Origin: Catenulispora acidiphila DSM 44928
GTDB taxonomy: Bacteria > Actinomycetota > Actinomycetes > Streptomycetales > Catenulisporaceae
DNA: 64,000 nt
Direction: 5' to 3'
NCBI RefSeq assembly: GCF_000024025.1
Contig: NC_013131.1
Span: 2,480,001 to 2,544,000 of the forward strand
Shown here piece by piece: positions 34,392 through 42,231 of the stretch. The position numbers and the translations under genes were made by a program. Each line of letters begins with the position of its first letter. The stretch's first letter is position 1. Under the pieces are notes generated by a model, which saw only the letters and a list, made by a program, of their open reading frames with translations, made no database searches and had not been told where the DNA came from.

Positions 34392-36029
34392 TCAGATCTC
34401 GGTGACCTTGCCGCCGTCCACGCTCAGCCGCCGCGTCGTCTGCACCGCCTCCAGCATGCGCCGATCGTGCGTCACCAGCAGCAGGGTCCCGGGGTAGTTC
34501 GCCAACGCCGCCTCCAGCTGCTCGATCGCGGCCAGGTCCAGGTGGTTCGTCGGCTCGTCCAGGACCAGCAGGTTCACGCCCCTGGCCTGGAGCAGCGCCA
34601 GCGCGGCGCGCGTGCGCTCGCCCGGTGACAACGTCGCCGCCGGGCGGAGTACGTGCTCAGCCTTGAGTCCGAACTTCGCCAGCAGCGTGCGGACCTCGGC
34701 CGGCTCGATCTCCGGGACCTGCGCCTCGAACGCGCGCAGCAGCGCCTGCTCGCCGAGGAACAGCCCGCGCGCCTGGTCGACCTCGCCGACCACCACGCCG
34801 GAGCCCAGCGCTGCCGTGCCCTCATCCAGCGGCAGGCGGCCGAGCAGGGCGGCCAGCAGCGTCGTCTTGCCCGAGCCGTTGGCGCCGGTGATCGCCACCT
34901 TCTCGGCCCAGTCGATCTGCACGCTCACCGGACCCAGGGTGAAGTCGCCGCGGCGGACCACGGCCTCCCGCAGCGTCGCCACCACGGAGCCGGAGCGGGG
35001 CGCGGCGGCGATCGTCATCCGCAGCTCCCACTCCTTGCGGGGCTCGTCCACGACCTCCAGACGCTCGATGCGCCGCTCGGTTTGGCGGGCCTTCGCAGCC
35101 TGCTTCTCCGTGCCCTCGGCTCGCGCCTTGGCCAGGACCTTGTCGTTGTCCGGGCGCTTCTTCAGCGCGTTCTTGACGCCCTTCTCCAGCCAGTTGCGCT
35201 GCATCCGGGCGCGCGCCTCCAGGCCCGCCTTGGTGTCGGCGTACTCCTCGTACTCGTCGCGCGCGTGCTGCCGCTCGACCTCCCGCTCCCGCAGGAAGTC
35301 GTCGTAGCCGCCGCCGACCTGCCGGATCACCTGCTGCGCGAGGTCCAGCTCGACGACGCGGTTGACGGTGCGGGCCAGGAACTCGCGGTCGTGGCTGATC
35401 AGGACCACCGGCGCGCGCAGCTCGGAGACGAAGCGCTCCAAGCGTTCCAGGCCGTCCAGGTCCAGGTCGTTGGTCGGCTCGTCGAGCAGGAAGGCGTCGT
35501 AGCGGCTCAGCAGCAGCGAGGCCAGCCCGGCGCGCGCCGCCTGTCCGCCGGACAGCGAGGTCATCGCCTGGTCCAGGTCCACGGCCAGCCCGAGGTCGGC
35601 GGCTACCGCCTCGGCGCGCTCGTCGAGGTCCGCGCCGCCCAGATTCAGCCAGCGCTCCAGGCTCTCGGAGTACGCGTCGTCGGCGCCCGGCGTGCCCTCG
35701 ACGAGCCCGGCGGTCGCGGCGTCCAGGGCTTCCTGCGCGGCGGTGACGCCGGTGCGGCGGGCCAGGAACTGCCGGACCGTCTCCTCCAGGCGCCGCTCGG
35801 GCTCCTGCGGCAGGTGGCCGATCGCCGCGCTCGGCGGACTGATCTGGACACCGCCGTTCTCCGGCTGGTCCAGGCCGGCGAGCAGGCGCAGCAGCGTGGA
35901 CTTGCCGGCGCCGTTCACCCCGACCAGCCCGACCACGTCACCGGGGGAGACCACGAGGTCCAGACCCGAGAACAGGACGCGGTCGCCGTGCCCGGCGGTC
36001 AGTTCCTTGGCGACGAGCGTGGCGCTCAT
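34392..36029 (-). CDS. ABC-F family ATPase (ribosome-associated)
   Basis: A 545-residue protein with two ABC ATPase domains and no TM segments, the ABC-F layout. Domain 1: Walker A GVNGAGKST, signature LSGGQAARA, Walker B DAFLLDEPTNDLDL. Domain 2: Walker A GANGSGKTT, signature LSPGERTRA, Walker B LLVLDEPTNHLDL. Between them is a charged coiled-coil linker (about 230-310) which in this family enters the ribosomal E site. It may act as a translation factor or give resistance to ribosome-targeting antibiotics. ATG 36029 has AGGAG about 9 bases upstream; the frame continues upstream without support. Divergent from alkB. Confidence 0.93.
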   Translation of the reverse strand: MSATLVAKELTAGHGDRVLFSGLDLVVSPGDVVGLVGVNGAGKSTLLRLLAGLDQPENGGVQISPPSAAIGHLPQEPERRLEETVRQFLARRTGVTAAQEALDAATAGLVEGTPGADDAYSESLERWLNLGGADLDERAEAVAADLGLAVDLDQAMTSLSGGQAARAGLASLLLSRYDAFLLDEPTNDLDLDGLERLERFVSELRAPVVLISHDREFLARTVNRVVELDLAQQVIRQVGGGYDDFLREREVERQHARDEYEEYADTKAGLEARARMQRNWLEKGVKNALKKRPDNDKVLAKARAEGTEKQAAKARQTERRIERLEVVDEPRKEWELRMTIAAAPRSGSVVATLREAVVRRGDFTLGPVSVQIDWAEKVAITGANGSGKTTLLAALLGRLPLDEGTAALGSGVVVGEVDQARGLFLGEQALLRAFEAQVPEIEPAEVRTLLAKFGLKAEHVLRPAATLSPGERTRAALALLQARGVNLLVLDEPTNHLDLAAIEQLEAALANYPGTLLLVTHDRRMLEAVQTTRRLSVDGGKVTEI

Positions 36030-36120
36030 GCGGCGTGACTCCTGTGATGCTCTTGACGTTGACGTGTTGTGCGTCTCGACGATAGCGGCCCGGTCAGCGG
36101 CTTCGCTTAGAATTGCACAC

Positions 36121-36759
36121 ATGTTCGAAGAAGCCTGGTTCCAAAGCTCCCTCCTCGACGTCGACACACCCGAGACCGTCGGCGCCCTCGGCACGACCGT
36201 GGAGCGCGTGAGACTGACCGACGGTGCCTGGGTGGATCTGCGCCGCGGCTGGATCTCCGGCGCCGACGAACTGTTCGCCCGCCTCATGGAGACCGTCCCC
36301 TGGCGTGCCGAACGCCGGAAGATGTACGAACGCATCGTCGACGTCCCCCGCCTGCTCTGCTTCTACGCCGACGGCGAACCCCTGCCCGACCCCCTACTGA
36401 CCGAGGCGCGCGCAACCCTCGACCACCACTACGCCCCCGAACTCGGCGAGCCCTTCACCACCGCCGGCCTGTGCCTCTACCGCGACGGCAAGGACAGCGT
36501 CGCCTGGCACGGCGACACCATCGGCCGCGGCTCATCCCAGGACACGATGGTCGCGATCCTCTCGCTCGGCACACCCCGCACCCTGGCCCTGCGCCCCCGC
36601 AACGGCGCCGCACCACCCCTGCGCTACGAGGTCGGCCACGGTGACCTACTGGTGATGGGCGGCAGCTGCCAGCGGACATGGGAACACGCCGTGCCGAAGT
36701 CGGCCAGGCCGCTGGGCCCGCGGATCAGTGTTCAGTTCCGCCCGCGCGGGGTGCGGTGA
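36121..36759 (+). CDS. Alpha-ketoglutarate-dependent dioxygenase AlkB family
   Basis: A 212-residue Fe(II)/2-oxoglutarate dioxygenase that oxidatively demethylates alkylated DNA or RNA bases. The iron-binding facial triad is H130-x-D132 (AWHGD) and H189 (TWEHAVPK). The 2-oxoglutarate-binding Arg pair lies in RISVQFRPR (Arg201, Arg207), and RLLCFYADG matches the nucleotide-lid area. It is full-length. The ATG at 36121 is preceded by an AT-richer TAGAATTGC stretch rather than a Shine-Dalgarno, suggesting a leaderless or short-leader transcript. Divergent from the ABC-F gene and followed by a tRNA on the opposite strand. Confidence 0.93.
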   Translation: MFEEAWFQSSLLDVDTPETVGALGTTVERVRLTDGAWVDLRRGWISGADELFARLMETVPWRAERRKMYERIVDVPRLLCFYADGEPLPDPLLTEARATLDHHYAPELGEPFTTAGLCLYRDGKDSVAWHGDTIGRGSSQDTMVAILSLGTPRTLALRPRNGAAPPLRYEVGHGDLLVMGGSCQRTWEHAVPKSARPLGPRISVQFRPRGVR

Positions 36760-36803
36760 ACAGTGATTTCAGCGCCTCCGGTGCTCGACCGGGCTGGGGC
36801 ACC

Positions 36804-36834
36804 AAAAAGGCACCACCTTTGTGAAGGTGATGCC
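36804..36834 (-). terminator. Terminator of tRNA-Val(CAC)
   Basis: On the minus strand GGCATCACCTT pairs with AAGGTGGTGCC (one G-U) around CACA, followed by TTTTTGG. It is 14 bases downstream of the tRNA. Confidence 0.9.
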
Positions 36835-36847
36835 TACTTGATCTGAG

Positions 36848-36919
36848 TGGGCGATACTGGGATCGAACCAGTGACCCCTGCCGTGTGAAGGCAGTGCTCT
36901 CCCGCTGAGCTAATCGCCC
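36848..36919 (-). tRNA. tRNA-Val (anticodon CAC)
   Basis: A full cloverleaf: acceptor GGGCGAT/ATCGCCC with discriminator A, D arm GCTC-GAGC, anticodon stem CTGCC/GGCAG with loop TTCACAC, and T arm ACTGG-TTCGATC-CCAGT. No encoded CCA. Confidence 0.97.
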
Positions 36920-37074
36920 GTGCCTCGTCGCCGCGTGCCCTCGGGGCCCGTTCCGACGTCCGTAACCTTACCGCATCCCGACAGTGCCGTGCGCACCCCT
37001 TTGCGGTGGCGTGCGAGCTGGTGGGTGTAAGGGCCGGGTAAGGATCGGCGCCGCGCCGGAACGCGTGGAATTCG

Positions 37075-37087
37075 TCACACTGTGTCA
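37075..37087. promoter_or_regulatory. Candidate BldD binding site upstream of ssgB
   Basis: TCACACTGTGTCA matches every defined position of the BldD box TNACNCWGNGTNA. BldD bound to c-di-GMP represses sporulation genes in Streptomyces, including ssgB. The site is 264 bases before the start codon. Confidence 0.7.
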
Positions 37088-37092
37088 CTGGT

Positions 37093-37209
37093 GGTATACG
37101 GTGGGTTCTGTCCCGATTCGGGGGATTGCGCCGCGCGTCGTCGGGGCGCCTGTCGTGCACGTCAAGGTCTTGTCCTCGACCTGATGGCCTACACACATCG
37201 CCGTATACC
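37093..37209. promoter_or_regulatory. Spaced inverted repeat GGTATACGG / CCGTATACC
   Basis: Perfect 9-bp arms at 37093-37101 and 37201-37209, 99 bases apart and starting 5 bases after the BldD box. Possibly a looping operator or paired promoter elements of ssgB. Confidence 0.45.
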
Positions 37210-37350
37210 GGGCACACGGGTTTACCGACCACCGGACCGTGGCATTCCTCCTTCGCGCCCCTCGACGCGAACCACTAGGAACGCAGGGACGTGAACCGCT
37301 GAGTTCGGGACCGCCCGCCTCGGCGCACTCCTAGCGAAAGGCCGACCGCC

Positions 37351-37764
37351 ATGAGCTCATCGGTCACCTGTGAGCTGCAGCTGCGTCTCGTCATCTCCGG
37401 CGACTCCTCGCTGCCGGTCCCCGCGGGCCTGCGCTACGACACCGCCGACCCTTACGCCGTGCACGCCACGTTCCACACCGGCGGGCAGGACACCGTGGAC
37501 TGGGTATTCGCCCGGGAGCTGCTGGCCGAGGGGCTGCGCCGCCCCACCGGCACCGGCGACGTGCGGGTGTGGCCCTCCCGGAGCCGCGGCCAGGCGATCG
37601 TGTGTCTGGCGCTCAGCTCGCCCGAGGGAGAGGCGCTCCTGGAGGCTCCCGCGCGGGCCCTGGAGTCCTTCCTGAAGCGCACCAACACCGCGGTCCCGCC
37701 CGGCCTGGAGCACCGCTTCTACGACCTGGACGCCGAACTCGTACATCTGTTCGCCGACAACTGA
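37351..37764 (+). CDS. ssgB: Sporulation-specific cell division protein SsgB
   Basis: A 137-residue SsgA-like protein. The run SSLPVPAGLRYDTADPY followed by AVHATFHTG, then RRPTGTGDVRVWPS and ALSSPEGEALLEAPARALESF, is nearly invariant in SsgB orthologues. SsgB recruits FtsZ to future septum sites in sporogenic hyphae through SsgA, so this organism very probably forms spores in aerial hyphae. The ATG at 37351 has a GAAAGG element upstream. The long upstream region carries a BldD-type operator. It stands alone and is convergent with pabC, separated by a strong terminator. Confidence 0.97.
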   Translation: MSSSVTCELQLRLVISGDSSLPVPAGLRYDTADPYAVHATFHTGGQDTVDWVFARELLAEGLRRPTGTGDVRVWPSRSRGQAIVCLALSSPEGEALLEAPARALESFLKRTNTAVPPGLEHRFYDLDAELVHLFADN

Positions 37765-37789
37765 GGCGGCGCACCGCCCCGAAACCGAC

Positions 37790-37822
37790 GCCCCCGCCGA
37801 TGCGATCACCATCGGCGGGGGC
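37790..37822. terminator. Hairpin terminator between ssgB and pabC
   Basis: A perfect 13-bp stem, GCCCCCGCCGATG/CATCGGCGGGGGC, with a 7-base loop, followed by ATTTCGT on the plus strand. Suitable for both convergent genes. Confidence 0.85.
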
Positions 37823-37860
37823 ATTTCGTGTCGGTTCAGGCGTCCGTCACTGTCCGTCGC

Positions 37861-38697
37861 TCACTGCGGGTCGTGGTCCTCGGCGGAGCGCTCGGCGAAG
37901 ACAGCCATCGCGCCCTTGGTGATCGGACCCGGCGCGGCCAGCTCGCGGCCGTCGGCGCGATGCACGCCCTGCACATCGCGCAGGGTCGAGGTCAGGAAGA
38001 TCTCGTCGGCGTCCAGCAGCGTCTCGAACGGCAGGTCCGCTTCCTCGGCGCCGGGCACCCACTTCAGGACCAGAGCGCGCGTGACGCCGGCCAGGCAGCC
38101 GGTGGCCAGCGGCGGGGTCAGGATGCGGCCGTCACGCACCACGAAGATGTTGCTGCCGGTGCCCTCGCTGAGCCGCCCGGTCGTGTCGGCGAACACCGCT
38201 TCGGTGGCTCCGGCGCTCTGCGCATGGGCTAATGCCTTGGCGTTCTCGGCGTAGGAGGTCGTCTTGATGCCGGCCAGGGCTCCACGCTCGTTGCGCGGCC
38301 AGGGCACGGTGGCGATCGCGGTGGTCTCGGCGTGCGCCTTGCTCGCGCCGACAGCGACCACCAGCGTGGGCCCGTGGGTGCCGCGCTCGGAGCCGAGCGG
38401 CGAGATGCCCGCGGAGTAGGTGATGCGGATGCGGGCCAGCGGCGGCACATCGTTGGCGAGCAGGGTCTCGGTCACCGCGTGCCGGACCGCGTCGACGTCC
38501 ACCGGCGGCAGCCCGAGCCCGTCGGCGGAACGGGCCAGCCGCGCCAGGTGCCGGGTCATCGCGAACGGCCGGCCGCCGACCGCCTTGACCGCCTCGAACA
38601 CGCCGTCGCCGACGGTGAAGCCGTGGTCGAAGACCGAGATCTGCGGGACGGCGGCGTCGACCAGGCCGGACCCGACCCAGACTTTGTCAGTGCTCAT
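37861..38697 (-). CDS. pabC: Aminodeoxychorismate lyase (class IV aminotransferase)
   Basis: A 278-residue PLP enzyme of aminotransferase class IV. The start VWVGSGLVDAAVPQISVFDHGFTVGDGVFEAVKAVGG, the internal GIKTTSYAENAKALAHA with the catalytic Lys, and EAVFADTTGRLSEGTGSNIFVV are typical. Immediately downstream of pabB (16 bases), it is best read as 4-amino-4-deoxychorismate lyase, releasing p-aminobenzoate and pyruvate for folate. Branched-chain or D-amino-acid aminotransferases share the fold and are the alternative. ATG 38697 has GGGAG directly upstream and AAGGAG further back. Confidence 0.9.
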   Translation of the reverse strand: MSTDKVWVGSGLVDAAVPQISVFDHGFTVGDGVFEAVKAVGGRPFAMTRHLARLARSADGLGLPPVDVDAVRHAVTETLLANDVPPLARIRITYSAGISPLGSERGTHGPTLVVAVGASKAHAETTAIATVPWPRNERGALAGIKTTSYAENAKALAHAQSAGATEAVFADTTGRLSEGTGSNIFVVRDGRILTPPLATGCLAGVTRALVLKWVPGAEEADLPFETLLDADEIFLTSTLRDVQGVHRADGRELAAPGPITKGAMAVFAERSAEDHDPQ

Positions 38698-38713
38698 GGC
38701 TCCCAAGTCTCCT

Positions 38714-39760
38714 TCACTGCGCGGCCGGCCGCGGTCCCGACGCGACCGCCAGCAGCCGCGCGGCCTTGAGCTCGGTCTCGTCCCATTCTCCCTGCGGATC
38801 CGACCCCCACGTGATGCCGGCACCGGTGCCGAAACACAGGCGGTCGTCCTGCCACCAGAACGTACGGATGCCCACCGCCAGCTCGCCGACACCACGATCG
38901 GCGTCCACCCACCCGACGGCACCGCAATACGGACCGCGCGGCGCGTTCTCCAGCTCGTCGATGATGCGCAACGCGCTGCTCTTCGGCGCCCCGGTGATGG
39001 AGCCCGCAGGGAAGGTCGCCGCGACCAGCTCTAGCCAGCCCACATCGGCGGTCAGCTCGGCGGTCACGGTCGAGACCAGGTGCACGAGCCCGGGATGCGG
39101 CTCGACACGCAGCAGCGCGGGGACCTCGACGGAGCCGATCTCGGCGACCCGCGCCAGGTCGTTGCGGACCAGGTCGACGATCATGATGTTCTCGGCGGTG
39201 TCCTTCGGGAGAAATTCCTCCTCGGTCCGCGCGGTGCCCTTGATGGGCTCGGAGGTGACGGTGCGGCCGTCGCGGCGCAGGAAGAGCTCGGGGGAGGCGG
39301 TCACCACGCGGGTGCCGGGGACGTTGACCAGACCGGCGTACGGAGCGGGGTTCCCCGTGCGTAGGCGCGCGGCGAGGGCGAGGGGTTCGGCCTGCGAAGC
39401 GATCGGCGCGGACAGGACGCGGCAGAGGTTCACCTGGTAGACCTCGCCGGCGGCGATCTCGTCGCGGATGGCTTTGACAGCTCCCACGTATGCGCCCTGA
39501 TCCATGGAGGAGATCCACGCGTCGCGGTCCGGACCGATCCAGGGCGTGCTTGGCGAGGGGAGCGGGGCGTCCCGGACGTCGTCGAAGCGCGCCAGGGTCC
39601 AATCGCCTTCGTAGGTGCCCACGACGGCCCAGAAGCCGGAGGAATCCAGGGCGCTCAGGTCCGAGGTAACGTCGCGCAGCCCGGTCGCGAGTCGGCCGGC
39701 GAAGTGGGCCAGCGGCTCGGGGTCGGATATCGGAGGCGGGCGGCGAGCAGGGGAGGGCAC
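38714..39760 (-). CDS. pabB: Aminodeoxychorismate synthase component I
   Basis: A 348-residue chorismate-binding enzyme. The catalytic block is SEPIKGTARTEEEF: the PIKGT lysine marks aminodeoxychorismate synthase rather than anthranilate synthase (usually PIAGT). Other blocks are AYVGAVKAIRDEIAAGEVYQVNLC, NIMIVDLVRNDLARVAEIGSVEVP, AATFPAGSITGAPKSSALRIIDELE and CGAVGWVDADRGVGELAVGIRTF. It is shorter than the E. coli enzyme because of a reduced N-terminal domain, as in other actinobacteria. The amidotransferase partner PabA is not in the window. The GTG at 39760 has only a weak GAGAGA upstream. Operon with pabC. Confidence 0.93.
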   Translation of the reverse strand: MPSPARRPPPISDPEPLAHFAGRLATGLRDVTSDLSALDSSGFWAVVGTYEGDWTLARFDDVRDAPLPSPSTPWIGPDRDAWISSMDQGAYVGAVKAIRDEIAAGEVYQVNLCRVLSAPIASQAEPLALAARLRTGNPAPYAGLVNVPGTRVVTASPELFLRRDGRTVTSEPIKGTARTEEEFLPKDTAENIMIVDLVRNDLARVAEIGSVEVPALLRVEPHPGLVHLVSTVTAELTADVGWLELVAATFPAGSITGAPKSSALRIIDELENAPRGPYCGAVGWVDADRGVGELAVGIRTFWWQDDRLCFGTGAGITWGSDPQGEWDETELKAARLLAVASGPRPAAQ

Positions 39761-39866
39761 AACTCATTGTCTCTCGCCGGGTGCCCCGCCCGCCTCTGAC
39801 CGGCTGCGAGACTGCCCTACCTCACTCGTCCTGAGTCCGCGCTACCTCACTCGTCCTTCATATGAC

Positions 39867-40790
39867 TCACGGCCCGAAGTCGTTCGCGTCGCTCGCGGTC
39901 GCGACGAAGCTGTGGATGTCCGGCGCCGACAGGCGGGTGAAGACGCCCGGCGTGCCAGGGACGGCGCAGCCGTTGCCCCAGCTCGTGACGCCGATCAGCT
40001 CCCATGTCCCGCCGGGCAGCGCGGCGAGCAGCGGGCCGCCGCTGTCACCGGTGCAGGCGTCGTGGTGGCCGTCACCGCCGGCGCACAGCATCTCCTGCGG
40101 GTAGAGCGCGGGGTTGCGGATGCCGTCGAAGACGCTCCGGCACGGGCCGTCACCGACCAGCGGGAGGTCCACCTGGCGGAGCTCGTCCGGGTACACGCCA
40201 CCGCCAACATCCGCCGGACCCTGCGCCTGGGTGCTGCCCCAGCCGATGGCGCGGGCCGGAGTGCCGGCGTGCTCGTAGGACTGGTTGCCGGAAGGCGGCA
40301 TGGTCGGCGAGGCGACGTCGGCGATCGGCGTGTCGAGCTGCACCACTGCTGCATCGTCGGACTCGGTAGCCGAGTCCCAGGTCGGGTCCATGTGGATCGC
40401 CGCGGGCACCCGGATCGCGCCATCGCTAGCGCTCAGCACCGTGCGGCCGACGATGATCCGCTCCTTGGCCTCGCCGGTACTCGCGGTCTGACCGACCGAC
40501 CACTGATCCACGCAGTGTGCCGCCGTCAGCACCTCATCCGGCGCGATGAGCGTCCCGCCACAGATGGTGAGGTAGCCGTTGCCGGCCCACTGCTGCAACG
40601 CAGCCATGAACGGATACGCACCATCCGGCGCCGCCGCGCCTCCAACGATCCGCGGAATCGGCCGCAACACCGCCGCCGCGGGCTTCGCCGGCGCCCCCAA
40701 AGCCGTCGCTGCGGCCACCCCGGCCACGGTCAGCACCCCCGCGACGCCCCACGCCGCCATCCGTGCGACCCGCCGCCTCAGCCGCGTCAT
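39867..40790 (-). CDS. Secreted trypsin-like serine protease (S1)
   Basis: A 307-residue chymotrypsin-fold protease. An Arg-rich start and hydrophobic segment (about 10-40) form a signal peptide. The mature N-terminus would be IVGG (48-51) after R47, implying trypsin-like zymogen activation. The catalytic triad is His92 (TAAHC), Asp146 (SDDAAV) and Ser250 (GDSGGPLL). DACTGDSGGP has Asp six residues before Ser, giving Arg/Lys specificity. Cysteines are placed for the usual disulphides. It is probably a development- or nutrient-linked exoprotease. ATG 40790; no strong ribosome binding site visible. Confidence 0.94.
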   Translation of the reverse strand: MTRLRRRVARMAAWGVAGVLTVAGVAAATALGAPAKPAAAVLRPIPRIVGGAAAPDGAYPFMAALQQWAGNGYLTICGGTLIAPDEVLTAAHCVDQWSVGQTASTGEAKERIIVGRTVLSASDGAIRVPAAIHMDPTWDSATESDDAAVVQLDTPIADVASPTMPPSGNQSYEHAGTPARAIGWGSTQAQGPADVGGGVYPDELRQVDLPLVGDGPCRSVFDGIRNPALYPQEMLCAGGDGHHDACTGDSGGPLLAALPGGTWELIGVTSWGNGCAVPGTPGVFTRLSAPDIHSFVATASDANDFGP

Positions 40791-41110
40791 CCCCGTACCT
40801 CTTCCCGTTCACACCCGAAGCCCACACTGACCGCCGAGCCCGCCCGCCGACCGCACCATCGTCGCCGCGAGCACCAGCACCACAACCCGCCACCACCGCC
40901 GAACCACCCGAACGAATGGCGACTCATTGTAGCGACATGATCGCGGGCAGAGACCACGGACACCGTTCTGCCCACCTTCGCCCATGTTTCAACCCCACCC
41001 TGTGACTCCTGAGGGGAATGGTTTTTGGATCCCCGCCCCGATCCGCTACAGTTCATGGTGTCGCCAGGGGGCGCAGCGAGGGAAACCAAGCAAACACCCC
41101 GAAAGCGCAC
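40791..41110. other. Intergenic region (320 bp) upstream of the tRNA cluster
   Basis: A long C/A-rich stretch precedes the protease start codon, and the tRNA promoter lies near 41024-41052. No gene was recognised. Confidence 0.5.
41024..41052 (+). promoter_or_regulatory. Predicted promoter of the tRNA cluster
   Basis: TTTGGA (41024-41029) and TACAGT (41047-41052) are 17 bases apart; transcription would start about 50 bases before tRNA-Gly. Confidence 0.55.
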
Positions 41111-41183
41111 GCGGATGTGGCTCAGTTGGTAGAGCATCACCTTGCCAAGGTGAGGGTCGCGAGTTCGAGTCTCGTCATCCGCT
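41111..41183 (+). tRNA. tRNA-Gly (anticodon GCC)
   Basis: Acceptor GCGGATG/CATCCGC with discriminator T, anticodon loop TTGCCAA, T loop TTCGAGT. First gene of a three-tRNA cluster. Confidence 0.97.
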
Positions 41184-41238
41184 CGGTTGGAAGGCTGGTC
41201 GGGTACCGTGTTCCACGCCTGATCGAGCCCACTCCCAC

Positions 41239-41309
41239 GGTGGTGTGGCCGAGAGGCGAGGCAACGGCCTGCAAAGCCGTCTACACGGGTTCAAATCCCG
41301 TCACCACCT
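41239..41309 (+). tRNA. tRNA-Cys (anticodon GCA)
   Basis: Acceptor GGTGGTG/CACCACC with discriminator T, anticodon stem ACGGC/GCCGT with loop CTGCAAA, T loop TTCAAAT. Second gene of the cluster. Confidence 0.97.
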
Positions 41310-41353
41310 CGCACGACGGCAAGGCAGTACAGCAAAACAAAGAAACGAAGCAA

Positions 41354-41425
41354 GGGCGATTAGCTCAGCGGGAGAGCGCTTCCCTGACACGGAAGAGGTC
41401 ACTGGTTCAATCCCAGTATCGCCCA
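41354..41425 (+). tRNA. tRNA-Val (anticodon GAC)
   Basis: Acceptor GGGCGAT/ATCGCCC, discriminator A, anticodon stem CTTCC/GGAAG with loop CTGACAC. It shares its acceptor and D arm with the tRNA-Val(CAC) 4.5 kb upstream. Last gene of the cluster and the boundary of the accessory cassette. Confidence 0.97.
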
Positions 41426-41438
41426 CATAAGACGGTAT

Positions 41439-41470
41439 GAACGCCGCACTCCATCAGGAGTGCGGCGTTC
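41439..41470. terminator. Strong hairpin after the tRNA cluster
   Basis: A perfect 14-bp stem, GAACGCCGCACTCC/GGAGTGCGGCGTTC, with loop ATCA, 14 bases after tRNA-Val. It also faces the 3' end of the accessory cassette on the other strand. Confidence 0.88.
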
Positions 41471-41542
41471 TGCGTTGGCGCGGGCAGATCAGTGACGCCT
41501 GGGCGATGAACGCGCTTGGTTGATTCGGCTGGAGAGCTTGGA

Positions 41543-42028
41543 CTAGCTCTTTCGGCGGCGGAAGCGATGTGGTTTCTCTGCTGATGGAGTCGGAGGCGTC
41601 TCTTGGGCGCGGCGCTCTTGTGACCTTGAGGTCGTGGGCTCTGCCTTGTTGAGGGTGTGTCGGCTGGCGGCTTCATCGCGTTCGGGTGTCTGGCCGTAGC
41701 GTCTGCGGTAGGCCTTGCCGAGGTCTTCGGCGGCTTCGAGGGCTAGGTCTATGGGGAGGTTTTGCGATAGTTCGCTGAGTGCTGCCAGGTAGGCGGTGTT
41801 GTCGGGTTGTGGGTGCTGCGCTTCTTTTTGGTCGGTGGTTGGCGGGGGGCGCCTTTTGGCCTTTTCGGGTTCGCGGGGCGGGGGAGGCAAGACTGTTCCG
41901 GTGAGTGGTTGGGTGGCCTTGGGTTGCTGGGCGTTGATGTGCCTTGGTTTGGGGTCGGGGTTGGTCTTGGGGTGTTCGTTGTTTGATTGGCTTTTGGTCT
42001 TCCTCAGAAGCCATGGCGATCGAGCCAT
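41543..42028 (-). CDS. Unrecognised accessory protein C of a three-gene cassette (161 aa)
   Basis: Last gene of the cassette beside the tRNA cluster. Its ATG overlaps the end of the 75-aa gene by 25 bases, so translation is probably coupled. The product is very hydrophilic: residues 10-80 are Pro/Lys/Gln-rich and probably disordered, a helical segment DNTAYLAALSELSQNLP and IDLALEAAEDLGKAYRRRYG follows, and the basic C-terminus ends RFRRRKS. No signal, TM segment or known domain is seen. The composition suggests a nucleic-acid-binding or scaffold role, but that is inference. The local DNA is lower in GC and richer in T than neighbours, hinting at horizontal origin. Confidence 0.6.
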   Translation of the reverse strand: MARSPWLLRKTKSQSNNEHPKTNPDPKPRHINAQQPKATQPLTGTVLPPPPREPEKAKRRPPPTTDQKEAQHPQPDNTAYLAALSELSQNLPIDLALEAAEDLGKAYRRRYGQTPERDEAASRHTLNKAEPTTSRSQERRAQETPPTPSAEKPHRFRRRKS

Positions 42029-42231
42029 CTGTTGATCCCATCGATCATGTCGTCGGCCAGGTTGCTCCAGAGAGCGATTTGGTCTCGTTTGATCTGGCGG
42101 TACTTGTATTTTGCGAGTATTGGCAGGATGTCGCGGACCCAGATGCGGCTGTATTCGAGCCAGTAGGTGGGGGAGTGGGAGAAGTTCGGGGTCGGAGGGC
42201 CGGCGCGGGGGCGGCGTTCCAGGGAGGTCAC
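42004..42231 (-). CDS. Unrecognised accessory protein B of a three-gene cassette (75 aa)
   Basis: A short frame whose start codon overlaps the stop of the 124-aa gene in the arrangement ATGA, and whose end overlaps the next gene by 25 bases. The product has aromatic-rich helices, YWLEYSRIWVRDILPILAKYKYRQ and IALWSNLADDMIDGINRWLDRHGF, which look like a genuine amphipathic helical protein. No family was recognised. The tight overlaps on both sides argue that it is a real gene in an operon. Confidence 0.62.
   Translation of the reverse strand: MTSLERRPRAGPPTPNFSHSPTYWLEYSRIWVRDILPILAKYKYRQIKRDQIALWSNLADDMIDGINRWLDRHGF

Larger units (their letters stand above)
36920..37350. other. Regulatory intergenic region upstream of ssgB (431 bp)
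   Basis: No gene was recognised. It contains a BldD-type box (37075-37087) and a widely spaced 9-bp inverted repeat (37093-37101 and 37201-37209), and an AAAGG ribosome binding site before ssgB. Confidence 0.6.
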
